A stretch of 64,000 bases of DNA from Methylophilales bacterium LSUCC0135 (GCA_001704575.1 MCAW01000002.1:186158-250157), one strand, 5' to 3'. Shown: positions 17,907 to 31,462, counted from the stretch's first letter. Translations and numbers: made by a program. Notes: a model not told the origin generated them from the letters alone.

Positions 17907-19166
17907 ATGTCGACCCTGTCATCATTCCGGTCATCGGCCGGATCAACCTTGATTTCAATATGGCTGCTTTTTGCGCTGCCATCGCATGCCGAAGAACCGC
18001 ATGAAGATGTGCTGGTGACCAATCCGGCCCTGAGCCTGCAACAAGTGCTGGAGCAGACCTTCGGCCGCAATCCGCAGCAATACCAGCTGCAGGCGCGCGA
18101 CTCCGAGGCGAAAGCGCGGCAGGCCAGTGCCGGCAGCCTGCTGCCGAAACCGGCGGCACTATCTTTGACGCATCAGAACGATGCCTTCGGCAGCGGGCGC
18201 GGCGAACGCGAATGGCAGGCAGATATGGAAATCCCGCTGTGGCGCGCGGGCCAGCGCAAGGCCAGGGCAACGCTGGCAGAAAACCTGCAAACCGCGCTGA
18301 CCGCCAGCAAACAACGACTGTTGCTGGAGGCGGCCGGGCAATTGCGCGAAGCAGTCTGGGAAGTGCAGATGGCGAGAAAACAGCTCGAACTTTCCACACA
18401 GCGCCTGCAGACTGCAGAAGCGCTGGAGAAAGACGTGGAACGACGATTCAGTGCAGGCGAACTGGCCAGAACCGATCTGATTCTGGCGCAACAGGAAACC
18501 CTGCAAGCCAGAACAGAAACGATAGAAGCCGATGCCGAAGTGAACCATGCGCATCACCGCTATATCGTGCTGACCGGACTCGACCAGATTCCGCTCAAGC
18601 TGGAAGAACAACAGTCACCGCTTGACACCTATGACGCACAGCACCCGCTCTGGGTGGAGGCGGAAAGCAAGGTCGGCATGAGCGAACAGGAGCGGGCACT
18701 CACCAGCCTGGAGAGCCGCGACAATGTGCAACTGGTGCTCAATACGCGCAGTCAGCGCGGCCCGTTCGATAATGCCTATAACGACAGTATCGGGCTCAGC
18801 GTCCGCATCCCGCTTGCCACCGAGGCGCAACGCGCGCCGCAGATCGCACAGGCGGAAATTCAGGTCGGCCAAGCCATGAGCGAGCGCGAGCGCTTGCGCT
18901 ACGTGCTCGAAACCAGCATGCATGAAGCCGAGCACAATCTCGGGGTCAGTAGAAAGGCGCTGAAAATCGCAACCGAACACCATGCCCTAGCGGCCGAGAA
19001 TCTGCGGCTCGCGGAAAAAGCCTTTCAACTCGGCGAAACCGACCTCGTCAGCCTGTTGCGCAGCCGGGCGCAAGCCTATCAGGCAGAGCATGCCTTCAAC
19101 TTGCGGCAGATAGAAGTGCAATGGAATGTCGCCCGCTACAACCAGGCCGTAGGAGTATTGCCATGA
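17907..19166 (+). CDS. Outer-membrane efflux protein, TolC/CzcC family
   Basis: The 419-residue product has a short signal (STLISIWLLFALPSHA) and the two long coiled-coil repeats of TolC-type channels: heptad-like alanine/glutamine-rich helices around SEAKARQASAGSLLPKPA and ETDLVSLLRSRAQAYQAEHA. It would form the outer-membrane duct of the RND pump encoded next. The ATG at 17907 has GGAGGG just upstream; an in-frame TTG at 17895 is less likely. The stop overlaps the adaptor start by 4 bases (ATGA). Confidence 0.88.
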   Translation: MSTLSSFRSSAGSTLISIWLLFALPSHAEEPHEDVLVTNPALSLQQVLEQTFGRNPQQYQLQARDSEAKARQASAGSLLPKPAALSLTHQNDAFGSGRGEREWQADMEIPLWRAGQRKARATLAENLQTALTASKQRLLLEAAGQLREAVWEVQMARKQLELSTQRLQTAEALEKDVERRFSAGELARTDLILAQQETLQARTETIEADAEVNHAHHRYIVLTGLDQIPLKLEEQQSPLDTYDAQHPLWVEAESKVGMSEQERALTSLESRDNVQLVLNTRSQRGPFDNAYNDSIGLSVRIPLATEAQRAPQIAQAEIQVGQAMSERERLRYVLETSMHEAEHNLGVSRKALKIATEHHALAAENLRLAEKAFQLGETDLVSLLRSRAQAYQAEHAFNLRQIEVQWNVARYNQAVGVLP

Positions 19167-20260
19167 AAAAACATCACTGGATCTGGCTCGTCATGCTGAT
19201 GGCATTCGAGCTGCAGGCCGAGCCCATCGTCATCAGTCAGGCACAGCAAGAGAAAATGGGCATCAAGCTGATGGCCGTCAGCGTAGCCATTGGCAGCACC
19301 TCACGGCGCCTGCCGGCGGAAGTGGTGATTCCGGTCAATCAGGAACGCATCGTCAGCGCGCCGCAAGCGGGCTTGCTTACCGCCCTGCATGCCGCTGCCG
19401 GACAGACCGTGCGCCAGGGGCAAGCACTGGCGGAGATCAGCAGCCCGGAACTGGTCAACCTGCAGAGCGAATATCTGCAGGCGCTGACACGTCAGCAGCT
19501 GGCAACCGAGCTGCTGGCAAAGGACAAGGCGTTGTACGAGGAAGGCATCATCGCGCAGCGACGTTACCTTGCGACCCGTAGCCAGCACGCAGAAGCTACA
19601 GCCGTGCTGTCACAGCACAAACAGGCCTTGCAACTGGCCGGCATGCCGGCGGCCGAAATCGCGCGTCTGCAAAAAAGCGGCAAACTCAGTAATCAGCTGA
19701 CGCTTCAGGCACCACTGGCCGGACAGGTGATCGAACTGATGGTCGCCACCGGTCAGCGCGTCGAGGTCGCCACACCGCTTTACCGCATCGCCCGCCTCGA
19801 TCCGCTCTGGCTCGATATCCGTGCACCGGTCAATCTGCTGGCCGCCTTGAAAGAAGGCCAGACCGTGCGCGTGGTGGGCGGCAGCGCCGAAGGTCGCCTG
19901 ATTCGGATCATGCGCAACGTCAACAAGCGCGACCAGACCGTGCAACTGCGCGCCGAGATCGGCCGCAATGCCGGCACACTCTTTCCCGGCCAAATGGTCG
20001 AAATCGAAATCGCCGGTCAGCAGCCAGCTGGCTCAGATAGCGGCCATTACAACATCGCCCGCTCCGCCGTCATCAGAAAGGGCAATCAGGATTATGTCTT
20101 CGTGCAGGCTGCGCAGGGCTTTGAGCCGGTAGCGGTAGAAATCCTCGGCGAGAAATCCGGTCAGGTCATCTTCAAGGCCAAGCTGAGCGGTCAGGAAAAA
20201 ATCGCCATTTCCGGCACTGCCGCCATCAAGGGGCAGTGGCTGGGCGTGGGAGACGAATGA
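19163..20260 (+). CDS. RND efflux periplasmic adaptor subunit (CzcB/CusB type)
   Basis: This 365-residue membrane-fusion protein starts with a signal peptide (WIWLVMLMAFELQAEP). The lipoyl half-motifs VSAPQAGLLTALHAAAG and LQAPLAGQVIELMVATG flank an alpha-hairpin (residues about 110-175). A beta-barrel domain follows around PLWLDIRAPVNLL. It links the inner-membrane pump to the TolC-type channel. It lacks the long His-rich N-terminal extension of classical CzcB. It overlaps the pump gene by 4 bases. Confidence 0.9.
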   Translation: MKKHHWIWLVMLMAFELQAEPIVISQAQQEKMGIKLMAVSVAIGSTSRRLPAEVVIPVNQERIVSAPQAGLLTALHAAAGQTVRQGQALAEISSPELVNLQSEYLQALTRQQLATELLAKDKALYEEGIIAQRRYLATRSQHAEATAVLSQHKQALQLAGMPAAEIARLQKSGKLSNQLTLQAPLAGQVIELMVATGQRVEVATPLYRIARLDPLWLDIRAPVNLLAALKEGQTVRVVGGSAEGRLIRIMRNVNKRDQTVQLRAEIGRNAGTLFPGQMVEIEIAGQQPAGSDSGHYNIARSAVIRKGNQDYVFVQAAQGFEPVAVEILGEKSGQVIFKAKLSGQEKIAISGTAAIKGQWLGVGDE

Positions 20261-23200
20261 TGCTGGCGCGCCTGATTCAGTTCGCCCTGACCCAGCGCCT
20301 GTTGATGCTGGTTGTTGTCGCGCTTCTGCTGGGCCTGGGGCTGATGTCGTTCCGCGCGTTGCCGGTCGACGCTTTCCCGGATGTCTCGACGACTCAGGTA
20401 AAGATCATCATCAAGGCGCCCGGCATGACGCCGGAAGAAGTCGAAAGCCGTATCACTGCGCCCATCGAAGTCGAGATGCTCGGCCTGCCGAAGCAGACCA
20501 TGTTGCGCGCCGTCGCCAAGTATGCGCTCACTGACATCACTGTGGATTTTGCCGAAGGTACCGATATCTATTGGGCGCGGCAGCAGGTTGCCGAGCGCTT
20601 GGGTGGGGTCTGGGACAAACTGCCGGCGGATATTTCCGGCGGCATCGCACCGATGACGACGCCGCTAGGCGAAATGTTCATGTTCACCATCGAGAGCGAT
20701 CAGCTCAGCCTGCAGGAAAAACGCAGCTTGCTCGATTGGGTGATTCGCCCGCAGTTGCGCACTGTGGCGGGCGTGGCTGATGTCAACGCGCTGGGCGGGC
20801 TGGTGCGCAGTTTTGAAATCATTCCCGACAACGCCCGCATGGTGGCACGCGCGGTGACGCTGGACGATTTGCAGCAGGCGCTCAGGCAGAACAACAACAA
20901 CGACGGCGCCGGCAGACTGGAAGATGGCGAAGAAGCACTGTTGGTAAGATCGGAAGGCCGCTTTCTGACACTGGAAGATGTCGGCAATACCGTGGTTCGC
21001 AGCGATCAGGGCATGCCCCTCAGAATCATGGACATTGCCGAAGTGCGGATAGGCGCGCTGACGCGATACGGTGCCGTCACCAGCAACGGTGAGCAGGAAG
21101 CGGTACAGGGGCTGGTACTGGGTTTGCGCGGCGCCAACGCGCAGCAACTGGTCAAGGGCGTCAAGCTGAAGCTGGCTGAAATGGCGCCGACCTTGCCCGA
21201 AGGCGTCAGCATCAACGTTTTCTATGATCGCGGCAACCTGGTTGAACGTGCTGTCAACACCGTCTCTAAGGCTCTGCTGGAAGCCATCGTGCTGGTACTG
21301 ATCCTGCTCGTGCTGTTTCTCGGCAATCTGCGCGCCGCGCTCACCGTCGCCCTGGTGCTGCCACTGGCGGCACTGGTGACTTTCATCCTGATGCGGCAGT
21401 TCGGCATCTCGGCCAACCTCATGAGTCTGGGCGGGCTCGCCATTGCCATCGGCATGCTGGTCGATGCAGCCGTGGTGGTAGTGGAAAATATCGTGTCTCA
21501 TTTGGCCGATGAACAACGCGCGCAAAAACTGCCGCGCCTGCATCTGATTTATCGCGCCGTCAAAGAAGTCAGCCTGCCGATGACCGCCGGCATTCTCATC
21601 ATCATCATCGTGTTCCTGCCCCTGCTCACACTGCAGGGGCTCGAAGGCAAGCTGTTCTCGCCGGTAGCGCTGACCATCGTTTTCGCGCTGGGCGGGTCGT
21701 TGCTGCTGTCGCTGACAGTGATTCCGGTGATTGCTTCCTTCCTGCTCAAGAAAGTCAGCCATGAAGAACCGTGGCTGGTGCAGAAGGCGCAGGCCATCTA
21801 TCAGCCAACGTTGCTATGGGCATTGCAACATGGCCGTCAGGTAGCGCTCGGCGCACTAGCAGCGCTGCTGTTGACCGCTGTCGTTTACACCCAGATCGGC
21901 AAGACTTTCATGCCGGCCATGGATGAAGGCGACATCATCATCGGCGTCGAGAAACTGCCGTCGGTCAACCTGCAACAGAGCGTGGAAACCGACCTCATGA
22001 TTCAGCGCGCCATCATGGCGGAGGTACCGGAAGTGGCCGGCGTTTACTCGCGCGTCGGCTCTGACGAACTGGGGCTGGATCCGATGGGCCTCAACCAGAC
22101 CGACAACTTTCTGGTACTGAAACCACAAAGTGAATGGCGCGTCAGCACCAAGGAAGGTCTGATCGACCACCTGCGTGAGGTGATGGCAGAGATACCCGGC
22201 ATCGCCTTCAGTTTCACGCAGCCGATCGACATGCGTGTGAACGAAATGATTCTGGGCGTGCGCGGCGATCTCGCCATCAAAATCTTCGGCACCGACCTCG
22301 ATGTGCTCAACCAGAAAGCGGAGGAGATTATGACCGTGCTGCACGGCATCAAGGGTAGCGAGGATATCTACACCGCGCAGAACAGCGGTGTGCAATACCT
22401 GAAAATCGAAATCAACCGCATGGCCGCCGGACGGCTTGGCTTCACCATTGCCGAAATCGAATCCATGTTGCGCATGCAGCTCGAAGGCAGAATGCTCGAT
22501 ATTGTGCAGGAAGGCCAGCGCCGCACGCCGCTGATTGTGCGCGGCGACGAAAACCTGCGTAGCTCGCCGGCAGAGTTCGCGAACTTGCTGCTGACGCTAC
22601 CGGACGGGGCCAGCGTGCCGCTCTCCACCGTCGCGAAACTGCTACGGGTCGAGGGCCCGGTAAAAATCGACCGCGAACGCGGGGGTCGCATGGTGGTGGT
22701 GACAGCCAATGTACGCGACCGCGATCTGGTCGGTTACGTGGAAGAAGCGAAAGCCGCCATCGGCAAACAGGTGCAGCTGCCGGAAGCCTATGCCATTCAG
22801 TGGGGCGGGCAGTTCGAGAACCAGCAACGCGCCGCTGCCAGATTGGGGCTGGTGGTGCCGGTCGCACTGGGACTGATATTCCTGCTGCTGTTCGCCACTT
22901 TCGGCTCAGCCAAGCAATCGGTACTGATTCTTTCCAACATCCCGTTTGCGATGATAGGCGGCGTATTTGCCTTGTGGCTGTCGGGCGAATATCTGTCAGT
23001 GCCTGCATCGGTCGGTTTTATCGCCTTGCTCGGGATTGCCGTGCTCAACGGCGTGGTGATGGTGACCCACTTCAACCAACTGGCTGCCACCGGCATGGCG
23101 CTGGCGGAAGTGGTGGTCGAAGGTGCCAGACGCCGTTTGCGGCCGGTGCTGATGACCGCCTTCATCGCCGCGTTCGGTCTGGTGCCGCTGGTTTTCGCCA

Positions 23201-23322
23201 GCGGTCCCGGTTCGGAAATCCAGCGACCGCTGGCAATTGTCGTCATCGGCGGACTAGTAAGCTCAACCCTGCTGACCCTGATCCTACTGCCGATTCTTTA
23301 TCGTCGTTTCGGGAGGCCATAA
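20257..23322 (+). CDS. Heavy-metal efflux RND pump (CzcA/CusA family)
   Basis: This 1021-residue proton-driven inner-membrane pump has twelve membrane helices and two large periplasmic loops. Conserved blocks are FRALPVDAFPDVSTTQV near the N-terminus and the TM4 segment GGLAIAIGMLVDAAVVVVEN. CzcA proteins for Zn/Co/Ni carry an Asp-containing DFG..VDG here, while CusA-like and related groups carry AIG..VDA, so this pump is closer to the latter. Metal specificity cannot be read from sequence alone. The start is ATG 20257 or the next codon at 20260. Confidence 0.93.
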   Translation: MMLARLIQFALTQRLLMLVVVALLLGLGLMSFRALPVDAFPDVSTTQVKIIIKAPGMTPEEVESRITAPIEVEMLGLPKQTMLRAVAKYALTDITVDFAEGTDIYWARQQVAERLGGVWDKLPADISGGIAPMTTPLGEMFMFTIESDQLSLQEKRSLLDWVIRPQLRTVAGVADVNALGGLVRSFEIIPDNARMVARAVTLDDLQQALRQNNNNDGAGRLEDGEEALLVRSEGRFLTLEDVGNTVVRSDQGMPLRIMDIAEVRIGALTRYGAVTSNGEQEAVQGLVLGLRGANAQQLVKGVKLKLAEMAPTLPEGVSINVFYDRGNLVERAVNTVSKALLEAIVLVLILLVLFLGNLRAALTVALVLPLAALVTFILMRQFGISANLMSLGGLAIAIGMLVDAAVVVVENIVSHLADEQRAQKLPRLHLIYRAVKEVSLPMTAGILIIIIVFLPLLTLQGLEGKLFSPVALTIVFALGGSLLLSLTVIPVIASFLLKKVSHEEPWLVQKAQAIYQPTLLWALQHGRQVALGALAALLLTAVVYTQIGKTFMPAMDEGDIIIGVEKLPSVNLQQSVETDLMIQRAIMAEVPEVAGVYSRVGSDELGLDPMGLNQTDNFLVLKPQSEWRVSTKEGLIDHLREVMAEIPGIAFSFTQPIDMRVNEMILGVRGDLAIKIFGTDLDVLNQKAEEIMTVLHGIKGSEDIYTAQNSGVQYLKIEINRMAAGRLGFTIAEIESMLRMQLEGRMLDIVQEGQRRTPLIVRGDENLRSSPAEFANLLLTLPDGASVPLSTVAKLLRVEGPVKIDRERGGRMVVVTANVRDRDLVGYVEEAKAAIGKQVQLPEAYAIQWGGQFENQQRAAARLGLVVPVALGLIFLLLFATFGSAKQSVLILSNIPFAMIGGVFALWLSGEYLSVPASVGFIALLGIAVLNGVVMVTHFNQLAATGMALAEVVVEGARRRLRPVLMTAFIAAFGLVPLVFASGPGSEIQRPLAIVVIGGLVSSTLLTLILLPILYRRFGRP

Positions 23323-23323
23323 G

Positions 23324-23641
23324 ATGGAACACGCCTTGTTAACGCTCAACACATCGCCACAACTGGAAGAGGCGATGGTCGACTGGCTGCTGGAACATAA
23401 CCCCGGCGGCGGCTTCACCAGCATGGCTGTATATGGTCATGGCAGCGGCCTTTCTGCCATGAGCGTAAGCGAGCAGGTGATGGGCCGGCAAAAGCGCGTA
23501 CAATTCTCCATACATGGAGAACTTGCCGCCCTGCAAAGCTTGCTTGTACAACTGCAACGCGATTTCCCGGCGGCCAGCATGCACCACATGCTGACGCCGG
23601 TCATCAGCGCCGGGCCGATCGTCGGAGAGTCTGCGGAATAA
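23324..23641 (+). CDS. DUF3240 family protein (PII-like fold)
   Basis: This 105-residue cytoplasmic protein matches the DUF3240 family, small ferredoxin-like/PII-like proteins repeatedly found at the 3' end of RND metal-efflux operons. Visible blocks are a first strand (ALLTLNTSPQLEEAMVDWLL), GFTSMAVYGHGSG, VMGRQKRVQFSIHGE and a C-terminal MHHMLTPVISAG. Its start lies one base after the pump stop. Metal sensing or pump regulation is proposed from the family context; the sequence offers His/Met-rich edges but no proven site. Confidence 0.78.
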   Translation: MEHALLTLNTSPQLEEAMVDWLLEHNPGGGFTSMAVYGHGSGLSAMSVSEQVMGRQKRVQFSIHGELAALQSLLVQLQRDFPAASMHHMLTPVISAGPIVGESAE

Positions 23642-23885
23642 AGCATCAGCCACAGAGGTCACAGAGCTCACAGAGAAAACCGATTACTAGCAGAGCGGCG
23701 GTGCAGATAACTGATCTGTAGCGAGATAAGCTACGCATTTGGTTTAACTCTTTGTCCTCTGCGCGATCTGTAGCTAGCATTCTGTTTTCCGGCAGAATTG
23801 CTAAACCCCTGTCAAATTAAGGGTTTTCCGCCAGAGAAACGCTCCTTTTGCTTGCATTTCATGCTACTTTCGCGTAACTTCGGGC
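23642..23885. other. Non-coding gap between metal-efflux operon and TPP riboswitch
   Basis: Apart from the 9-bp repeats at its left end, this stretch holds no supported gene. It should contain the thiC promoter. The best -35/-10 guess is ambiguous and not called. A short inverted repeat, CCCCTGTCAAATTAAGGG-like (about 23805-23825), lies shortly before the riboswitch. Confidence 0.4.
23651..23677 (+). repeat. 9-bp tandem repeat (CACAGAGnn x3) after the efflux operon
   Basis: CACAGAGGT, CACAGAGCT and CACAGAGAA follow each other directly at 23651, 23660 and 23669. About 80 bases later, CCTCTGCG near 23757 is a partial inverted counterpart. Such CACAGAG-rich intergenic elements recur in proteobacterial genomes, but here only one copy is visible. 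Confidence 0.6.
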
Positions 23886-23972
23886 CATTGCTGGGGGTCT
23901 GCGAAATCGGTGATTTGGCAGTGAGAAACACCCTTTGAACCTGATGCGGGTCATGCCGCCGTAGGGAAGCAT
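23886..23972 (+). ncRNA. TPP riboswitch (THI box) controlling thiC
   Basis: The conserved TPP aptamer core is visible: GTGAGA (usually CTGAGA) at 23921, ACCCTTTGAACCTGAT at 23930-23945, and ATGCCGCCGTAGGGAAGC at 23953-23970. The order and spacing match the THI element. TPP binding would reduce expression of thiC, which begins 120 bases downstream. The 5' boundary is approximate. Confidence 0.95.
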
Positions 23973-24070
23973 CGAACATGCTTCCCTATTGATAAACAGT
24001 AGCGGAAGCTTTTTTTATGCTTCCCTGCAAGTAAAACCATAGGGAAGGCGGCATCGCCACGCTCCCTATG
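23962..24070 (+). promoter_or_regulatory. Three-hairpin expression platform between riboswitch and thiC
   Basis: Hairpin 1 (23962-23988) has perfect arms TAGGGAAGC/GCTTCCCTA, and its left arm is the 3' end of the aptamer itself. Hairpin 2 (24002-24028) pairs GCGGAAGC with GCTTCCCTGC. Hairpin 3 (24038-24070) pairs CATAGGGA with TCCCTATG around an inner GGCG/CGCC. The shared GGGAAG/CTTCCC words allow alternative pairings between all three. The GTG start is at 24094 with GGAG at 24083. No hairpin is followed by a clean U-run, so translational or Rho-linked control is more likely than intrinsic termination. Confidence 0.7.
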
Positions 24071-24078
24071 CCATCTGA

Positions 24079-25977
<1,899 letters not shown>

Positions 25978-26082
25978 CGCTTTTTGGCAGGCGCGTAGCA
26001 GTTTAAGGCATGCCGGCGGTTAATAACCGGCTGGCATCGCCGCTGATCGCCGCTGGCACTGAAGAACCTGAAGCTCAAACAA

Positions 26083-26120
26083 AACAGCCTGCCGGCAAAT
26101 ACCGGCAGGCTGTTTTTTTA
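26083..26120. terminator. Bidirectional rho-independent terminator between thiC and gyrB
   Basis: CAGCCTGCCGG and CCGGCAGGCTG form an 11-bp perfect stem around CAAATA, followed by T7 on the plus strand. On the minus strand the stem is followed by TTTTGTTTG, so it can also serve gyrB, which converges from the right. Confidence 0.92.
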
Positions 26121-26216
26121 TGGCACATCAAACGCTTGTCATACGCCGAAAAGAATCTTGAACAGTGACTAATTGCAGGGGTGCTGAATGTCATACAGCA
26201 GTCACTGCAATCCTTC

Positions 26217-28625
<2,409 letters not shown>

Positions 28626-28631
28626 TTACTG

Positions 28632-28647
28632 TGTTTCAGGTGAAACA
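28632..28647. promoter_or_regulatory. parS: parS-like site with one mismatch, between dnaN and gyrB
   Basis: TGTTTCAGGTGAAACA differs from the parS consensus TGTTTCACGTGAAACA at a single central base, which breaks the palindrome. It lies in the short gap upstream of gyrB. It may be a weak ParB site or chance. Confidence 0.4.
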
Positions 28648-28668
28648 TGGAAAGGTGGATTGATATGG

Positions 28669-29772
28669 TCAGATCCGCATTGGCATGACTACATATTTGT
28701 AGTTCTGATCTTCGGGAACGGTTACCAGGCAACTGCTGTTGGCATCGGCAAAAGCAAAAATCACCTGGTCGGACGCTACATTATTCAAAACATCGATCAG
28801 GTAAGTCACATTAAAGCCGATATCGAGCGCATCTCCAGCGTAAGCGATTTCAAGTTCTTCTTCCGCTTCTTCCTGTTCGCTGTTGGTGCTGATGAGACGC
28901 AGGCTGTTGTTGGTCAATACCATTCTGATGCCGCGATATTTTTCATTGGAAAGAATCGAAGCGCGCTGCATCGAGAGTAACACGGTCATTCTATTAACGG
29001 TAAACGTATTTTTATGACCGACCGGAATCACACGGTTGTAATCCGGGAATTTTCCGTCAATGACCTTGCTGATCAGGCGTATGTCACCGAAAGAAAAATT
29101 CACCTGCCCCGGTACGATCTCGACACTGACTTCTTCATCGCTGTCATCCAGCAGTTTGATCAACTCAATGACAGTCTTGCGCGGCAGGATCAATTCCTGT
29201 TTTTCATAGTTCTGGCTCAATTGCGAAGAAGTAAAACTCAACCGGTGACCGTCCGTACCAACCACATTGAGCCGGTTGGCATTGACCTCAAACAGCAATC
29301 CATTCAGATAGTAGCGGATATCCTGTTGCGCCATTGCAAACTCCACCTGTTTCAGCAGGCGTTTCAGCGCATTCTGGCTGATGGAAATGACCACCGCTTG
29401 GGAGCCAGCTGCCTTGGACATGACCGGATAATCTGCTGCCGGTAATGTTTGCAGGTTAAACCGGCTTTTCCCGGTTTTGACCTGCATGCGGCTGTCGCTT
29501 GTATTGATGTTGATATCTGCACTTTCCGGCAAGGCGCGACAGATATCGAGAAGTTTTTTCGCAGATACCGTAGTGGATAATTCACCGCCGGTGGCGCCAT
29601 TGATCGACAAGGATATCTGCATTTCGAGATCGGTTGCCGTCAGAATCATTCTGTCCTGCTTCGCTTCCAGTAACAGATTCGACAATATGGGCAGTGTATG
29701 ACGTCTTTCGACGATGCCACTGACAGCTGAGAGTGGTTTGAGTAAGGTATCTCTGTTTATTTTGATGTTCAT
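28669..29772 (-). CDS. dnaN: DNA polymerase III beta subunit (sliding clamp)
   Basis: The 367-residue ring-forming clamp tethers polymerase III to DNA. Three similar domains are recognisable: the N-terminus MNIKINRDTLLKPLSAVSGI, the middle LKRLLKQVEFAMAQQDIRYYLNG, the third-domain DEEVSVEIVPGQVNFSFG, and the C-terminus YKYVVMPMRI that closes the protein-binding pocket. It lies 253 bases downstream of dnaA in the usual order. Confidence 0.98.
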   Translation of the reverse strand: MNIKINRDTLLKPLSAVSGIVERRHTLPILSNLLLEAKQDRMILTATDLEMQISLSINGATGGELSTTVSAKKLLDICRALPESADININTSDSRMQVKTGKSRFNLQTLPAADYPVMSKAAGSQAVVISISQNALKRLLKQVEFAMAQQDIRYYLNGLLFEVNANRLNVVGTDGHRLSFTSSQLSQNYEKQELILPRKTVIELIKLLDDSDEEVSVEIVPGQVNFSFGDIRLISKVIDGKFPDYNRVIPVGHKNTFTVNRMTVLLSMQRASILSNEKYRGIRMVLTNNSLRLISTNSEQEEAEEELEIAYAGDALDIGFNVTYLIDVLNNVASDQVIFAFADANSSCLVTVPEDQNYKYVVMPMRI

Positions 29773-30025
29773 TGTTTAAAACCTGCCCGGTTTGGATCTC
29801 TGATCAATAAATTAAATATATATATAGCTAATAACAATAGTAATGCAAATCGGTTTTGTGGATATCTTGTATTTTATTTTAAAAACAATACATTAAAACT
29901 TTATAGACCTTAGCATAACCCACAGTTTCTACTGTGGATGATTTGTTGGTTATTTTAAGCCATCATGCAAAATGCGCCTAAACCGAATTTTCATCCACAG
30001 ATAACCCACTGCATTAGAGTCATGC
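29773..30025. other. oriC: Candidate oriC 1: AT-rich dnaA-dnaN intergenic region with DnaA-box-like sites
   Basis: This region is strongly AT-rich at about 29805-29910, a plausible unwinding element. It contains three 9-mers one mismatch from TTATCCACA: 29857-29865 and 29933-29941 on the minus strand, and TCATCCACA at 29991-29999 on the plus strand. It also carries the dnaN promoter. Which of the two dnaA-flanking gaps is the functional origin cannot be decided by eye. Confidence 0.5.
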
Positions 30026-31462
30026 TTAACCGCGTATGACTTGAACAAGAAATGCGATGTCACGCGATACATTCGGGTCGTTTTTTCTTAACTCTTCAAT
30101 TTCGTCGCAAGCGTGCATGACAGTAGTGTGATGCCTGCTACCGAATGCCTCGCCGATTTCCGGGAAACTGTGATTGGTCAGTTCGCGCGACAGTGCCATG
30201 GCAATCTGCCTGGGGCGTGCAAAGTTACGTGAACGTTTCTTGCTGTACATTTCAGCCACCTTGATCTTGTAGTAGTCGGCTACCGTTTTCTGGATGTTTT
30301 CCATGGTGATCTGGCGTCCACGCACGGCAATCAGGTCTTTCAGTGCTTCCTTGGCAAGGTTGACGTCGATTTCGTGGCCGGTGAATTTTGCCATTGCAAC
30401 AATACGGTTCAGCGCTCCTTCCAGCTCGCGCACGCTGGAGCGCACTTGTTTGGCAACAAAAAAGGCAACATCTTCATGCAGTTCAAATCGTGCAGCTTCT
30501 GCTTTTTTAAGCAGAATGGCCACACGCATTTCCAGTTCCGGCGGTTCTACAGCTACGGTAAGACCCCAACTGAAACGGGTACGCAGGCGTTCATCCACAT
30601 CTGCGATTTCCTTCGGGTAAGTATCGCAAGTGATGATGATCTGTTTTTTTGCCTCGATCAGCGAGTTGAAGGCGTAAAAGAATTCTTCCTGCGTGCGGCT
30701 TTTCTTGGCGAAAAACTGAATATCGTCTATCAGCAAAAGATCAAGTGAATGATATTGACGCTTGAACTCGTCAAAAGCCTTGTGTTCATAGGCTTTTACC
30801 ACATCCGAAACATAGCGCTCGGCATGCAGGTAACGTATTTTGGCTTCAGGATTCTGCTGTTTGAGATGATTACCGATAGCCTGCAACAAGTGTGTTTTGC
30901 CCAAACCGACGCCGCCGTAGATGAATAGCGGGTTGTAAGCGGTTCCTGGATTTTCGGCGACCTGTAATGCGGCAGCACGGGCCAGTTGATTGGCTTTACC
31001 GGTAACAAAATTATCAAAATTGAAACTGGGGTTCAGGCCGTTTGATTCGCCTTCCGGTTTTGTTTTTCTGGTAGTTTTTTGGCCGTTTTTGCCAGCCGTT
31101 TTGACAGCGGAAGCAATTGCGTCAGTCACGGAGTCAGATGCAGTATCGTGATTTGAATCTGCCGGTGGTTTGTTGCCGGAATTTCCCAGGGTTGCACGGG
31201 CGGAAGAATCCGGCAGTTGTTCGTTTTTATTGAAAACACCAAGTTCGATTTCAAGCGGGTGGGCCGCTACCTCTTCCGCAATCAGTTTGATGCGGTCCAG
31301 AAAACGGTCTTTCACCCATTGCAGGACGAAACGGTTGGGTGCTAATAGCCTGCAGGTACCCTCATGCGTTTCAAATTGCAGAGGTTTGATCCAGGTGTTG
31401 AATTGCTGAGCCGACAATTCCTGCTGAAACCGACTCAAACAAATAGACCAAAAGTTATCCAT
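30026..31462 (-). CDS. dnaA: Chromosomal replication initiator DnaA
   Basis: The product is the 478-residue AAA+ initiator. Domain I is at 1-90 (NFWSICLSRFQQELSAQQFNTW), then a low-complexity linker (about 90-140). The ATPase has Walker A GGVGLGKTHL and Walker B LLLIDDIQFF. Domain IV has the DnaA-box-binding signature around HSFPEIGEAFGSRHHTTVMH. It starts the left-going dnaA-dnaN-gyrB series and faces rpmH across a 352-base gap. Confidence 0.98.
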   Translation of the reverse strand: MDNFWSICLSRFQQELSAQQFNTWIKPLQFETHEGTCRLLAPNRFVLQWVKDRFLDRIKLIAEEVAAHPLEIELGVFNKNEQLPDSSARATLGNSGNKPPADSNHDTASDSVTDAIASAVKTAGKNGQKTTRKTKPEGESNGLNPSFNFDNFVTGKANQLARAAALQVAENPGTAYNPLFIYGGVGLGKTHLLQAIGNHLKQQNPEAKIRYLHAERYVSDVVKAYEHKAFDEFKRQYHSLDLLLIDDIQFFAKKSRTQEEFFYAFNSLIEAKKQIIITCDTYPKEIADVDERLRTRFSWGLTVAVEPPELEMRVAILLKKAEAARFELHEDVAFFVAKQVRSSVRELEGALNRIVAMAKFTGHEIDVNLAKEALKDLIAVRGRQITMENIQKTVADYYKIKVAEMYSKKRSRNFARPRQIAMALSRELTNHSFPEIGEAFGSRHHTTVMHACDEIEELRKNDPNVSRDIAFLVQVIRG

